Below are positions 1 through 12,749 of a DNA stretch of 64,000 nt, piece by piece (position 1 is the first letter of the stretch; each line of letters starts with the position of its first letter). The position numbers and the translations under genes were made by a program. This DNA is from Crotophaga sulcirostris (taxonomy: Eukaryota > Chordata > Aves > Cuculiformes > Crotophagidae). The notes below the pieces were generated by a model that worked only from the letters and a program-made list of their open reading frames with translations, did no database searches and was not told where the DNA came from. The DNA lies in assembly GCA_013397455.1 (NCBI GenBank), contig VYZB01000327.1:888433-952432 (forward strand). Direction: 5' to 3'.

Positions 1-2285
1 TGGAAGGGAAAAATTACTGAATAGAAGAAAATGTGTGTTCAAAAATAGCAACAGAGAAATTGACTGCCAGACTGGGAGCTTTGAGCATGGGAACTAGGCC
101 TGGCATTATATATCCATATAAATGATCTGCCATAAGTATATCTGCTGCTATATTACTGTAAGTTGCTCCACTAATGATAAATTTGTAGCAAATTGTAATA
201 GTATATACCTACTTATTTACTATTGTTATTGGCTGCTGCTCTATGATTTGTTGCTGCTATTATTAACTGTTGTACTACTGATTGATACTATATTACACAT
301 GTCTAATAGTGATTTATGGTATCTTGAGATATACGACCTTTATTCATCACAGAAATACTTCCTAGCGGGTATTTTTTTGTGATAGTTTACATGCTAGTCG
401 TGATTTTTGTGCTCTTTGTTGTAATCTGTAATAAAGCAGAAAAATTTAGAGGACAGATGCCTCTGTGTTCTTGTGGATTATAGAATCCTATGGACTCATG
501 ATCACTATCCCTACACAACTGCATGGTCAATGGGTGATGACAGATGCAAAGGGAAGGAGAGAGAATTCTGCTTTTGTTCTGAACTTTAGATTGGCATTCC
601 CTACCCAAGGAAATTAAGAAGGGTGAAAATTTTATCAACTGATTCACAGAAAACAGTTCTATGTGTTTCCACTTGTCACTTATTTACTGATTATGACTTA
701 TTAAGCCATGAAGTGTTAAAAAGGGTTAAAAGACGTTATAAATATTTGTAGAACCTTTAATAGTACTTTAAAATTAATTACTCAAGAGAGGATCCTTTTG
801 GGCATAAAATAGAATTTAACAGTGAACATTTTTCATTATAGGGAAAAAGTGTAGTAAATACAAGAAATCTTATACCCAAATTTAAAAGATATTTTTATTT
901 GTAGGGTTTAACTATCTCCTTAAAATGTATGTATGTTATAATTTTTCTGCTTTGTTGGTATTATTTAGATGTCTGGTACTCATTTCTAAATTAACCACTG
1001 AAACTCGAGGGTCAAGTTCCAACTTTCAAAGAATTTTGAACTCCCGACTGAAACCATTTTACTGAGAAAATCACTGTGTAGAATCCAGCATCTAACATTT
1101 TGCACTGTAGTTACTTTGGAAGTAAATGCACCACCTGCCTTTCAACTTTTAGTACCACTGAGTGTAGAAGATATTTTCAAGGCTGAGTTTTGCAGTCCTT
1201 TGTGGAACTCTGAAAGAGGTGCCAAGAAAAACAAACACTAGTGCATCTTCAATACTACAAACACTGTATATGTGGCACTGTCTTTTTAAGCATATTCTCC
1301 AGAAAAAAGGTGTTTTATTGCTGGTGTCTACGGTAACTCTTTCTTAAAAAAAACCCAGTAGTTTTCCAACAGGATATAGGACATGTCACAGCTCATAAAA
1401 ATTCAGATGTCAGGTCTCATGAGGAAATAATGTTTCAGATGTATTTTTTGATAGTGACACTAATAGAACTTAAAGTGATTTCACTGTGACAGGTCTCTTG
1501 TATGACAATAGAATTTTGTTGGTTCTCAACATCTGCCAACTGGTACAACTTGTCTAAATGAATATTTAATATATAACCATTCCTTTTAGGTAGGAGGGAG
1601 GAGTCATTTTCAACACTCAGCAGCAGAAAATCTAAAGGTACTATCTGAACTCTACTGACTCAGTGTATGAAATTCTTTATAGAAATAATAAAATGGAACT
1701 AGATAAGGAGTGGCAGAAAAATGATGTCAATCTTCAGTTATGAGTAACAGATTATCAAAAGCACCAAACCAAACAAAATCAAAAGTTTTCATAAAAACAT
1801 GGAGATAATAAGGGCCATAGAACATTTTTTTCTTTTTTCTTTTCCTGAAATATAAAGAATCATCTATAAGCAGAATTAAAAAAAAATATTTATTATTATT
1901 TATCACAGTCATAATCAGAGCACTGAGCAGACGTCTACTGCTTGATTACATTAGAATATTCCCACTTACAAGACTGGTTTCAGGAGACATTTTAGTGTTT
2001 GAAGCATTCATAGGGTTGTACATAGAGGACATTATCATATATAATATAAACCAGATTATTTAAAAATCTTATGTCTAAATCTGATCTTCCTTCTCTGATG
2101 CACTTTTATAGCCACCAGAGACAAGTCAGCAGCTCTAGAGGAATGTTGATGCATCCAGTCTGTGTATTTACTATGAACAAAGCCTAGAGAGTCTAGATTA
2201 GGCTTCTGTGTGCCCAGTAAAAGCAGATGAATCCAACCCTAAATGTTTCTACAGAAAATAAGAAATTTAGATTAATTTTTTTTTT
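1..2285. other. AT-rich intergenic or intronic DNA
   Basis: No gene is visible. Short open frames (for example 122-382 plus and 387-647 minus) encode low-complexity Leu/Tyr/Cys-rich or unrecognisable peptides with no domain. The sequence has A and T runs but no clear tandem array. It ends at a T-rich run directly before the CR1 3' end. Confidence 0.75.
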
Positions 2286-2379
2286 CATAGAATTAGAGTA
2301 TGTCCTGAGTTGGAAGGCACCTATGAGGATCATTAACTCTTGGCTCCATGCAACTCAACCTGAAAGGTAGGTAAACCAC

Positions 2380-2505
2380 GTATCTAAGAGCATCGTCAAA
2401 GCACTTCTTGAACACCAACATGCTTGGAGCCTTCACCACTTCCCTGGGGAGCCTGACTGCCTTCTCAGTGGTGGCCCCTGACATAGACTTTAGCCATTCC
2501 TTCAC
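2380..2505 (-). pseudogene. CR1 ORF2 C-terminal remnant
   Basis: This is the last part of CR1 ORF2. The minus-strand frame carries RLPREVVKAPSMLVFKKC at about 2400-2454, matching the family's C-terminal [16 protein letters not shown] block. In CR1 this block lies just before the stop codon and a short 3' UTR. Here the frame runs on into the 3' UTR because the original stop is lost. It belongs to the same insertion as the RT remnant at 3625-4000. The reading frame between the two is broken. Confidence 0.85.
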
Positions 2506-3624
2506 ATCCTCTCATTTTAAAGAGAAACAATTAACACCTCCCTTTCCACTTCCCCTCATGAAAAAGTAGACAGCAATGTGTCCCTTCAGTTTCCTCTTTT
2601 CTACACTGAACGTACCCAGTATCTTCGTCTGCTTCTCATAAGTCTAGTATTTTCATCATGTTTGTTGCCCTACTTTGGTCACATTCTAATATTTTTATAT
2701 CCTTCTTATATTGTCGAGCCACAAACTGCACACAGAATTCAAGGTGAGGTTGCAACAATGCTGAATATAATGGGAAAATCACTTCTTCTTACTGGTTAGT
2801 TACATTGTGCTTAATGCATCCCAGGATAAGGTTAACTGCCAGGCTTCTGGCTGCCAGGGCACATTGTTAACTCACATGGAGCGTGCCATCAACCAGAACC
2901 CCCAGATTCCTTTTTGCAGGGCTCCACTTCAGTCTTTTGCCCCCTAGTCTATACATACATCCAGGATTACACTGATCCAGGTACAGGATTCAGCATTTCT
3001 CCATGTTAAATTTCATACAGTTGCTGATTACTAAGCACTCTAATCTATCAAGATCTCTATGTAATCAATGGCTCATTCTGAATTTAGTATAACCTGCCAA
3101 CTTATTCTGAGTGCACTAAATTTTTGTGTCATGGTCATTGGTAAAAACAATTAGGAGAACCATCTCTAAAACTGAGCCCTGGGGGACACCACTGGTGAAT
3201 AGCCAACAGCCAGGTGTGACTCCATTTGCTGCAACTGTATGAGTCTGACTCGTTCATCCATTGTATTGTTTACATGTCTAGTTGTATGCTGGACATTTTC
3301 TCCAGAAGCATACTCGAAGAGACAGTCCTGAAAACTTTGCTAAAATGTCTCAAAATCTCTCTCCCACATCCATTGCTTTGCCTTAATCTATTAGATGTGT
3401 AACCTTTTCATAAAAGAATATTAATTTAGTAAGGCATAACTTTCCCTTCATGAATCCATGTTAACTTTGACCGATGACTTCATTGTCTTTCAAGAGTTTT
3501 TCAATAACTCCCACAATAATCATCTCCATAATTTACTAGGCACTGAAGTGAGACTGGCAGGCCTATAATTACTAGGGTCTTCCTTCTTGCCCTTCTTAAA
3601 AATTGGAATAATATTTCCTAGCTT

Positions 3625-4000
3625 CTAGTCAACTGGGACCTCTTCAGATTCCCAAGACCATTGATAAATAACTGAGACACGTCTCTCAATAATATTGGCC
3701 AGCTTTCTTAGTTCCCCTGAATTAATCCCATTGGGCTCCCTAGACTTATGTGTATTCTGTTGCAGCAGTAAATCCTGTACAAGTTCAAAGTCAACTTGGA
3801 GCTTATCACTCTCCCAGTCACAGTCCTCCAACTCAGGGTCCCAAAGCCCATCATTGGCTTTAAAGATGGAGAGGGAAAGAAAGCATTAAATGTCTTTGCT
3901 TTATCTTCATCCCTGTTTGTGAGGTGACCAACCTCACCAAGTAATGAACCAATGTTTTCTTTAGTCCTCCTTTTGTAGTTAATTGTTTTAGAAGCTTTTT
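3625..4000 (-). pseudogene. CR1 ORF2 remnant, start of reverse transcriptase
   Basis: This is the N-terminal edge of the CR1 reverse transcriptase domain, non-functional. Reading from high to low coordinate, one frame gives a TKENIGSLLGEVGHLTNRDE-type stretch followed by DKAKTFNAFF, the conserved lead-in to CR1-type RT. A frameshift near 3840-3860 then moves to the frame containing LLLQQNTHKSREPNGINSG and the SWESEEVPVD motif, which correspond to the family's THKSMGPDGI and SWRSGEVPEDW blocks. An in-frame stop follows where the family has a Trp-Lys pair. No promoter or intact start is expected, since this is an internal piece of a longer ORF. The identification rests on remembered family motifs and is firm for CR1 or a very close relative. 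Confidence 0.85.
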
Positions 4001-4247
4001 ATTCTCTAAGGAGATTTTGATTGTCTTTCTTTACAAATTAATCTATAATTCTTCTTCCATGGGAAACTCTGTGATGGATATTTAAGTTCATTTAAAAATA
4101 TTATTTTGAACTTCTAGTTAAAACAATCTTATGTACTTACGAGCTAGCAGTGGTTTGCAGAGATATATAGAACACACTGACATCAGTTATCTGCAGTTTT
4201 GCAACTCAATTGCTGTGCTACTGAGCAATTTTGACAGCACCTACAAA

Positions 4248-4272
4248 AGCTGTGGCTGCAAAAGCCACAGCT
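4248..4272. repeat. Perfect inverted repeat, 10-bp arms
   Basis: AGCTGTGGCT and AGCCACAGCT are exact reverse complements separated by the 5-nt loop GCAAA. Either strand could fold into a stable hairpin if transcribed. The arms are too short for a microRNA precursor. No surrounding element explains it. Confidence 0.9.
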
Positions 4273-4441
4273 AAAGCCTCCCCTACCATCTTCAACAGCT
4301 TCAGTAAGAGACTGAAGAAAAGAACAAAAACCATTATGACAATTTTGCACAGTTGTTTCAGGAAGGGCATCGCTTAGAATACTTTCATTTTGGGGTCTCT
4401 GAACAAGCATGACTGGATGAAGAATGTCTATGGATGAACTC

Positions 4442-4458
4442 TGTGTGTGTGTGTGTGT
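4442..4458. repeat. (TG)n microsatellite
   Basis: Eight uninterrupted TG units plus one T lie in otherwise unique sequence. This is ordinary slippage DNA and likely polymorphic. Confidence 0.95.
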
Positions 4459-5484
4459 TAGAAGTTTCTCCGTTTCTAGACACATTATAACTCAGTTACC
4501 AGAAGGAAAGAGAAGGACAATGCAAAGGAGAACTCCCGTATCTGTTCTGATGCACAGGTTTGTTGCCATTTGGAAGCTCACTGCTCAGAAAATCAGTATC
4601 AAATAAAACTGATGTAACAAATCAACCATGAGTCTGTTGTGGAAATATATACTATTATTCAAGTGAACAGTTGCCCTCTACTTTAGGATTTGCCTGTCTC
4701 CAGAAGATTATTAAGGGTTTTATTTGCCTGCCATTATTGGAGAGATATTTAAAAGTTGGTATTTATCGGCTCTGTGAATAGAAATATTTCTGTGATAGAA
4801 ATTCATCCATTAAATTCAAATCTTATAAAATATGATTAAGTCAAATTTAATGATAGTGTAACAAATTAAGTGTACCACAAATTAATCAAGTTTTTCTTTT
4901 TTCTCAGAAGAGAAAATAAGTTGACTGTTCAGATTTATTTAAGCTTATTCTGAATCGGATTCACATGTACTGAAGACATCTTCCCTGTTAGTCTTGTCTT
5001 TTTGCAAGGCATCATTTGTCCTACAGTCCTTTATGTCCCCTTGTACATGGTGATATTTCAACTGAAGTCAGGGTCTCTGCCAGAAACTGATGCTAGGACT
5101 GTGTCCATCTGACTGCTCTCAGACATCTCAGTTTTGCCTTCTAAAAAAATTCTGATTTTAGTGTGACATTAGATGGAAATCTGCTGAGATACCAGATTTC
5201 TCTGGAATTCTTTTTCCATCTTTAAACTGATAAACAAAACAAAAATGACAAAAAGGAACAGCACAGGAGTAAATAATTATGTATGTCATAACTGGTAGTG
5301 TATATATGATATGTGACTGTTCCTACCTGACATCAGTATTTAAATGAATGTGGTATTCAAATACTGCGAGTTCAAATCAGCAAGGCATCATATAGTCCTT
5401 GTGAGGAAGGTGGAAATTATGAGATGCAAATGGAAAAAAAAGAACAATATTTTTAACATAAATCTTAATTCTGATTATAAAAAC

Positions 5485-5499
5485 GGGGGGGGGGGGGGG
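5485..5499 (+). repeat. Poly-G run, 15 nt
   Basis: Fifteen consecutive G residues follow AAAAC and precede TGTG in a very AT-rich context. Long G homopolymers are rare compared with A/T runs. The length may be uncertain because such runs are error-prone in sequencing. Confidence 0.95.
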
Positions 5500-6031
5500 T
5501 GTGAATTATTTTGCTGTTATTTCAGACTAAAGAACTATGCGTTGTGGATAACTTTTTACCTTATTTTAATGTAATTTTTATTGATATAGTGAAGCATACA
5601 TATTCTTGAAATTGCACTGGAATAAATTCCTGGAAAAAATATGAAAACTAAAATTTTTGTGCAAAGATTTGAAAGCTCTTAAAATTCACTTGTAGTTAAT
5701 ACTGTTGCAGCACTGATCTTTCTCACTTCACATATATTCTTAAATGTTGCTCCACGTACTCTTCTCAAAAACATGCAGGAGATATCCTCTCCCCTAAGAA
5801 AAAAGCTTGTGAGTACACAACGGCTTTTTCTCTCGATAGAATGGCAATTTTCATCATAATCCTCTCTTTGTGCAGTGCTACTTGAAATTCTGTTTTCTGA
5901 CCAGGTGTGTAACAGAGAATCAGTCGTGTGTGAGGACTAAGCCGGACCAATAGAAGTCAGACTTACATTCAGAACAAAACCTAAAACCAGCCCTTTCGCT
6001 GCAGTTCTTTCTTAAGAGTGTAGGCAATTAT

Positions 6032-6069
6032 TTTGTTTCCTATTTTTGAAACTGAAATGAGTAACAGAA
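6032..6069 (+). repeat. 38-bp dispersed direct repeat, copy 1
   Basis: The segment from TTTGTTTCC to GAGTAACAGAA is identical to 10062-10099, about 4 kb away and in the same orientation. One mismatch (A at 6070, G at 10100) is followed by three more matching bases. The flanks are unrelated. The origin is unknown. Confidence 0.95.
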
Positions 6070-9000
6070 AAACTTCCATATTATGTCCAACAAAACAGAA
6101 AGATATTATCTAAGGATGTTTATATGGTTCGTTTTTTATTATTACTATTTCCAAGACAGAGAATGTTTTGCTGTTAGTATATAATAATGGCATGTAAACT
6201 GAGAATCTTGGTCTTCATTGAAATAATCAGATAATATATCAGAAGTGATATTACTGTTCTCTAGTGAAATTCTGTGATAATTTTCTGGTTCAGTTTCTTC
6301 TTTTGTTTGATTTATTTTAATAAGTACTCTTTAAATAGCTCTGTGATTTATTTCAATGCTAATGCAGCACCTAGCATAACGGCTTCTGGCAGATTTTTGG
6401 TTAGATAATATTACTGGCAATAATAATTATAGCATTTGCTAAAGTTCCCTTCTTGTGTCCTGATCTGAGACTGACTGTGTAAAAAAAACCTATTCAATAA
6501 AACAGTTTCCTGCCTACGGATAGTCACCTTTCCAAACATAATTATGCTTCCATGTACAAAACTCTCTCAATAATCTGTTGAAAATATTCAAATACATTAA
6601 TCACCAATGCTAAATGAACTATTCTCTGACAAAAGAAAAACAACGGTATTTGCTGAAAATACAGTGACTACTAATATTTTTCTTCAGAGGAATTATTTTC
6701 ATGGTCCAGTAAATATATTCAGGAGAAACTGGCAAAAATTTTAATTACTTTATAAGTAATTTGATTCTAATTTTAAAAATAATCTTTTATATTCAATTTT
6801 TGGATTTGGTTTAATTAATTCATCAAAATTACAGCTTTAAAGTTACCAGTAAGGAATAAAATAGATTTCTAAAGCATGTAAAGTAGGATCACAAAAAATA
6901 TAAAACCCTTCCCTGAGAAGTTCAGGTATCTGATATTGACGTAAATTTTGGTTTTGTTGTGATTTTGTTAACAACTCTCAGAGGTAACAGAACATTAAGT
7001 TTTCTTTTATGTCTTCATGCTGCAAATAGAGCCAACAAACTAATGGTTTATCTTTATGTAACCCACTTAAGGAATTGGCGTCATTGGATAAATGAAATTG
7101 CTTTTGTAAAATCTGTACTCTTATGCTGTCCTTTAAAAGTGAATAATACAGTCTGTAATTGAATTCAGAGGAGTGGAACTGTCACTAGGTAAGCACTGCT
7201 GTTCTTTTAAAAATAACTTCTTATATTCCTATTAAACATATGATACCTGGTTTGGTTATTTTGTGGTTTTCTTTTTTTTTCCATTAAGCTTTCTGTAACT
7301 TCAAATACTTCTACTTCCAAGAAGAGTCAAGTTCTTTCCCGTTTTATCCTTATACAACTGATATACAAGGGCCACATCTGTTGTCTTTATATAACCTTTT
7401 TATAGTTGAGCACCTACAGTCTTCTACTGCAGAGAGTCATGTAGCCTGTTTTCTTACATTCTACCTTTAGCGAATTAATGAGGCACACTGAAATTTGTTT
7501 ATGTACTTAAAAATCCAGACAAATTGTTTATTTCTTTGTACCTTCCCCACTGATGAAACTTTCCTTACTCATTTTCTTACTTCAGTGTCTTAAGTAGCAT
7601 AGTACACATGAAAATTTTTTTCCTAATTCTGTCCTTCCAAGTCAGTTGCTCTGCACACATAGTTTTCAGTGCTCTTTTAATCTCTTTCTGTAACTGACTT
7701 AGTTCTTACAAAGTGTGAGTAACACTCATTTCTTGAAAAAAGTTTTGCAGTTTGTTTTCCTGCTGTAGACTGTGGAATAAATCTACAAAATTTTAAGCTT
7801 AGACTTCTATAGTTACCTCTGCAGATTCACGCACTGATGTTAACATTAGAAACTACAAGAGATCCTAAAGAGCCTGAACTTTCCAAAACCAGAATTTATT
7901 TCTATTTTCAAAAGTCCTAAGGGATTTTAGTAACATAGAGACAGGTTTGGTTTTTTTTTACTGTTTTTCATTATAAAGATATGTCATATAACTCCTAATT
8001 GAAATCTCTCTTGTAAGTTTAAAAACTGTCCAAATACTGATTATATTGTCCACTTCATGGAGATTCTCATTGTCACTGTTCTTTTATCACAAAGTGTAAA
8101 ACGTTATGGATAAGCTTATTTGTCTTGCATTGTTGATGAGTCAAATGATCACAAAATTTCATATGCTTCATCATATGTTAAATTAAAAATTACCAGCAAA
8201 TTAAACTTGTCCCTTAAATTCGCTTCACTAAAAAAATTCTGTGTGAGGCAATATATCTGAATTTTAATCTTTTTCAATTAATAAGGTTTCACTTCAGCTT
8301 TATTACTATCTCTCTGAAAATCCTTTACAGTATGACAAAAGGAGGACAGAAAAAAGTCCAGGAAATTATGGACTAACTCTTCAATTTTTTGTAGAATATT
8401 AGTAGAACAAGCTATTGAACAAGCTGCCAATAATCAATGATAGTAAAATAAATCTAAAAAGAAATCATATAAACTCCAACATATTTTCCTCTTTTAGAAT
8501 GAAAGTAAGCAAGTAATTTCAATGGCAGAATTTATATAACTTGATCTTGATAAACTTTTCAACATATTCTACATGAGAACCTCATGAATAAAGCAGGAAA
8601 ACAGGGGCTTTAAGAAAACAAAATAGATGAAATTAATGAAAAAAACACAACAAACAACAAAACAGTGACAAAAAAATCCAGTACTGCAAACTTAATTGTA
8701 ATTTTTTTTTATGTTTTTCAAGATGGATACAAGAAAGCTTTATTCAGACTGCATTCTAGGCAGTACTTTTTACAATAGCTTTCCTGTTGTTAGAAAAAAA
8801 ATATTTAATGATAATATCAATTATGAGGAGCTGCAAGCATTGCAAAAATGGCAGGCAGGCAAGACATACAATTCACTTCATTAAAGCTATATGTGAATTC
8901 TTGTGCTAAGGGAATACATACCAAAGTAAAATTCATCTGGCTAAGCAGATATTTCAAAATAGATAAGCTAGACTTTCAATAGGTTAAAAATAGAATATGG

Positions 9001-10061
9001 TTCAGAATACTGTTTTGATAAATAAAATGTAGGAAATAATTTATTCTATTGTGTTCTGTTCTGACAAGTTTTTAGGAAAGCACACTTAAAAAATATTGCA
9101 GAAAAATTGGAAAGCATAATACAAAGACACATTTGACAAAAAAGGAAGATTGAAATAAATTTATATATTAACTATGGAAGGAAGGAATTTTCATTTAAAT
9201 AAATAATGTTTTTATTCATAAACCATATTTTGCTCCTTTTTTATTTTTAAGAGGATGTAACCTGTAAGTTGTCATTGCCTATGGGTTCACAAGGGTTCAA
9301 AAAAATAATTCTTAAGTAACCGAAGAAGGACACTAAAATTCATCCTTTAATGCATGTTGTCACGATCAAGTTAGACACAACTGTCAGGAACTGTTTAGGT
9401 ACAGTGGATCTTGTTTTGAGACCTCTTTCTTAGTTATATTTTTCTGATTCTCCTTGACCTTATTACTGTACTGTTACAGCTCTTTATTGTAAGATATTAT
9501 ATCCTTTGTCATGGTGAACTTCACCTAATTCCATTAAAGGAAGTGTCTGAAGTTTCTAAAGATAGTGCTATGCTTGCAATCTTATAGAATTTGAATATTT
9601 GGTCACCAGGATACTTGAAAAAAATTATTTGGAATGACAAATACCATAAGAGCAAACAAAGAAATAGCTTTCAGAATTGATGCTGGTGTGACTCATACAA
9701 ACTGAAAAATCAAGGAAAGACTTGCAGAATTTTAGACTTAGATTTATTTTTTAAGAGAAATAAAATCAGCTAAATTCTAATATGAAAATGGATAAGGGAA
9801 TATCAATTAAAGAATTAGTTAAAATTAGACTGATATTCTCTTTGTTTTCCTTATTAATATTAATCTTTATCACAGGAAGTGAAATTTTAGTACTTGTCTG
9901 GATTTCATTTAGTCTCAGTGAGACATATATTAAATGGAAAAAAAAATCTGAGTGGACAAACTAAACAAGAAGAAATTTGCTTTGGCATCAAAATGAGCTG
10001 TTACTGAAACTGGACACTGAGTAGACATCAGAATACTATGAAAGAATTGTCTAGAATACAG
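6070..10061. other. AT-rich gene-free stretch
   Basis: No gene, transposon or sizeable tandem repeat is recognised. The short open frame at 6959-7162 has no recognisable domain. A- and T-runs are frequent (for example near 7270, 8640-8700). Confidence 0.7.
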
Positions 10062-10099
10062 TTTGTTTCCTATTTTTGAAACTGAAATGAGTAACAGAA
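10062..10099 (+). repeat. 38-bp dispersed direct repeat, copy 2
   Basis: Exact match to 6032-6069. No target-site duplication or terminal inverted repeat is visible around either copy, so a complete short transposon is not supported. Confidence 0.95.
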
Positions 10100-12194
10100 G
10101 AACATGTAATAATTAAGAAAGCAGGAATAAAAAATGATGAGACAATGTTGTGCATTACTGATATGAGAGATTGTAAATGAATAAAAACCTCTAGGTTTCA
10201 TAGAGTAGAACACATTTCCATCAAATCACTTCTGGAAAGAATGACAAAACAGAATCTAGTAAGGCTGAGATTTTTACCTTTTTTTTTTGTAGACTTCTAT
10301 TGTGTATTTGGATGTGATGTGATGGGGATAAATAACATTATGGGTATGGTTTCTTTTACAAAATAATTTACTTTTCAGGATAATATTTGCAAGACAAAAA
10401 TAACAAAAAATGAAAGGAAGTGAGCATCATAGCAAAAAAACCTCCCATCAGTTACTAAACCAATAAGGGGTGATGCTACGTTAGGCATGTTCTGATTTTA
10501 TAGAAGGGCCATAAAAAACGATCTTGGACTGTGCATTAAAGATTGAGTTAATTTAAGTTAAATGGAAGAAAAGTAGGCCTGTAATTAAAACTTTGAGAAA
10601 AGGGCAAAGTTTCATACACTATTAAAAAGAACAGCTAAGCCCTAAGACTTCAATGTGACAGGCCTTAATTATCTGCATGTGAAAGGACTTCAAACTGTCA
10701 AGCATATGTAACTGGAAGGCATTATCTTAAAGAAATTTTTGGAATGTTCTGATCTGTAGATTAATAGTACAAGGTCAAGAATCACCGTCAGTATAGGCTA
10801 GTACATGACCTTGAACAATGCGATAAGAGAATAGAAATAGGACAAATAGGGGTCTTGCATTGGGGTAGTATTCAAAATATTATTTTTTTACCTTTCCAAA
10901 ACTAAGACTTAGATACGAATGTAATATCTAGAACCTGACATAAGAAAGAAAAGTTTCTTTTAAACTGAAAGAAAACTTCTATTTTAAACTGAATAACAAC
11001 GTAATCAAATATAACCTTGTTCTATAAAAATACCTCAACCTGAGAAAAGATTTAATTTCCTTTATATACAGACACTTAAATGCCTTTCTTTTTTAAATAT
11101 TTGGGAGTTTCTGAGCTGACTGAAAAGATATAACAAGTCTTCCTTTAAATGTATTTCTCTTGTATCCTTAGATCCTCCTTGTTACAATAGTATTACTATG
11201 CTATAATCTGTGCTTGAGGAATGGCTGTAAAAGCTAAGATTCTTTTTATGAAAATGTATTCATTCAAACATAACAAAATACTTAAGGGCATGCCATTATT
11301 CTATCTGGTTAATCTAATTAAACACAAGAAAAACTTCTCTATTTAATTTCAGGTCTTTTACAACCCTTCAAAAATGAAATCTCTCAGATTCCTGAAAAAA
11401 ACATAACTACAAAAGATAAAATACAGAGTTTGTGATTAGTTAAGTAATTTGAAGTAGAAAACAGCAGAATAAATATTAGAATTCTTTGTGGAAATTTTTA
11501 AGGAATAACACATTTGAATTTTTTAACTAATCTTTTAAAATCCGCCGGTATCCTTCTTACTCAATTTGTGATCTAAATGTAAAAAATGACTCCCTCATTG
11601 ACTTCAAACTATAGTCAAAGGGACTGAGAAACAAGGGATGCCAGAAAAAAGATACTAAAATCCTTTATGCAGTAGTAAGAACACTGCATACCCTTTTATG
11701 TTTCTGACTTTAAAAATAGTAAAAATGAGCAAAACTCTAGGAATTATATAACTTCTTTTGCCATTCTAAGTATATTTGTTAGTCTTTACCCTCTGCCTAG
11801 CTGAAGCATTTTTCATCCCAATCTCAAATGATTGATAAATATTGCACCTGTATATGTGCCAGAATGTGTATGCACAATGAATAGAAAGCCACAGAGTGAC
11901 TAGAAAGCCAAGTCAATAAAAGTAGAGGAAAACCAACCTTTTCCAACTATGGAGGCCAAGGCACACATCAAAATGTCTGTTAATAACGGGATTATTCCTC
12001 GATGGTCTCTCAAAGAGCTGAGTGTACTTTTTGAGAGCAAAATAATATTAGTGCTATTAGGATTTCTTTACCATGGTGATCACTATTAATAATATTGTTG
12101 ACTAAAACTGAATACAGTTGCTATCCATTTTACTTGTTACAGATGCACACTCACCTACTGTTAAATCTCTACTTTTGTCATGAAGTAGGCTAGT

Positions 12195-12272
12195 GTATAT
12201 GATTAAATTCTGCACCTAAAGATTATGTATAATCCTATGCCTAAGGGTATATAATTAAATTCTATGCCTAAA
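12195..12272 (+). repeat. Degraded partial tandem repeat, period 52
   Basis: GTATATGATTAAATTC..CCTAAA at 12195-12220 recurs at 12247-12272 with about four mismatches in 26 positions. A third partial echo (CCTATGCCTAA) sits between them. Confidence 0.6.
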
Positions 12273-12682
12273 TTTTACTTGCAAAAATTGTAAGACATAA
12301 AATGGTTACAGATTTAGAGTCATGATATTGATCTCTCTTGAACTACAATTAGAATGAAATCAGAGTGCTTAAAGCATGACTTGAACATGAACATGCTAAT
12401 GCAAGTTTCTCATTGTCTGTCTCCTTGGAAATTTGTGAAATGTTCTAAAGTTTGCTTCCAATCAATTTAAAACTATTTTTGTATTTATTAGGAAACATTA
12501 CTGATTGGGCTTAATTTTATTTTCTGAAACCACTAAATGAAAACAGGTGTCTGAGAAATAATGTATATTTAAAAAAAAATCAACAAATTCAATTTCTTCT
12601 ACTTTTTCAAAATATCTGGTATAACAAATTATGATAGAAATACCCATAACTTTTTTCAATTTTTATATTAATATTTTACATG

Positions 12683-12749
12683 ACATTGATATAATCTTAT
12701 ATCACATACAATGATATTATTTCATATCACATTGATATATCACACTGAT
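12683..12749 (+). repeat. Degraded minisatellite, about 24-bp unit
   Basis: Successive ACATTGATAT..ATATCAC-like units are followed by shorter partial copies ending ACTGATGG. The units differ in length (about 23 and 25 bp) and sequence, which suggests an old array. Confidence 0.55.

Larger units (their letters stand above)
2286..4050 (-). mobile_element. CR1 LINE fragment, 5'-truncated, about 1.76 kb
   Basis: This is a non-LTR retrotransposon of the CR1 family read on the minus strand, with its 3' end at the low coordinate. The plus strand opens with CATAGAATTAGAG, a decayed form of the CR1 octamer tail, followed by the antisense 3' UTR (GAGTTGGAAGGCACC). Further in, the minus strand encodes pieces of ORF2. 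These are the C-terminal RLPREVV-type motif at about 2434-2454, the segment around 2820-3000 matching the region before the ORF2 end, and the start of the reverse transcriptase domain at 3625-4000. Stops and frameshifts are frequent, so the copy is old and inactive. The upstream boundary is approximate: ORF2-like codons run to about 4020 and then fade. The endonuclease domain and ORF1 are absent, as in a typical 5'-truncated CR1. Confidence 0.9.
4051..6031. other. Gene-free stretch with short simple repeats
   Basis: No gene is recognised. A 100-codon minus-strand frame at 4183-4485 is open, but part of it is the translated (TG)n tract (Thr-His repeat) and it has no domain, so I treat it as chance. 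The stretch holds a perfect hairpin (4248-4272), a TG microsatellite (4442-4458) and a G homopolymer (5485-5499). Confidence 0.7.

Noticed and set aside
122..382. 86-codon Leu/Tyr-rich frame resembling membrane protein
   Set aside because: Low-complexity translation of TTATTG/CTGCTG-like AT-rich DNA; no partner exon.
4183..4485. 100-codon minus-strand frame with Cys-rich end
   Set aside because: Part of it translates the TG microsatellite and part the perfect hairpin. No family is recognised, so it is most likely chance.
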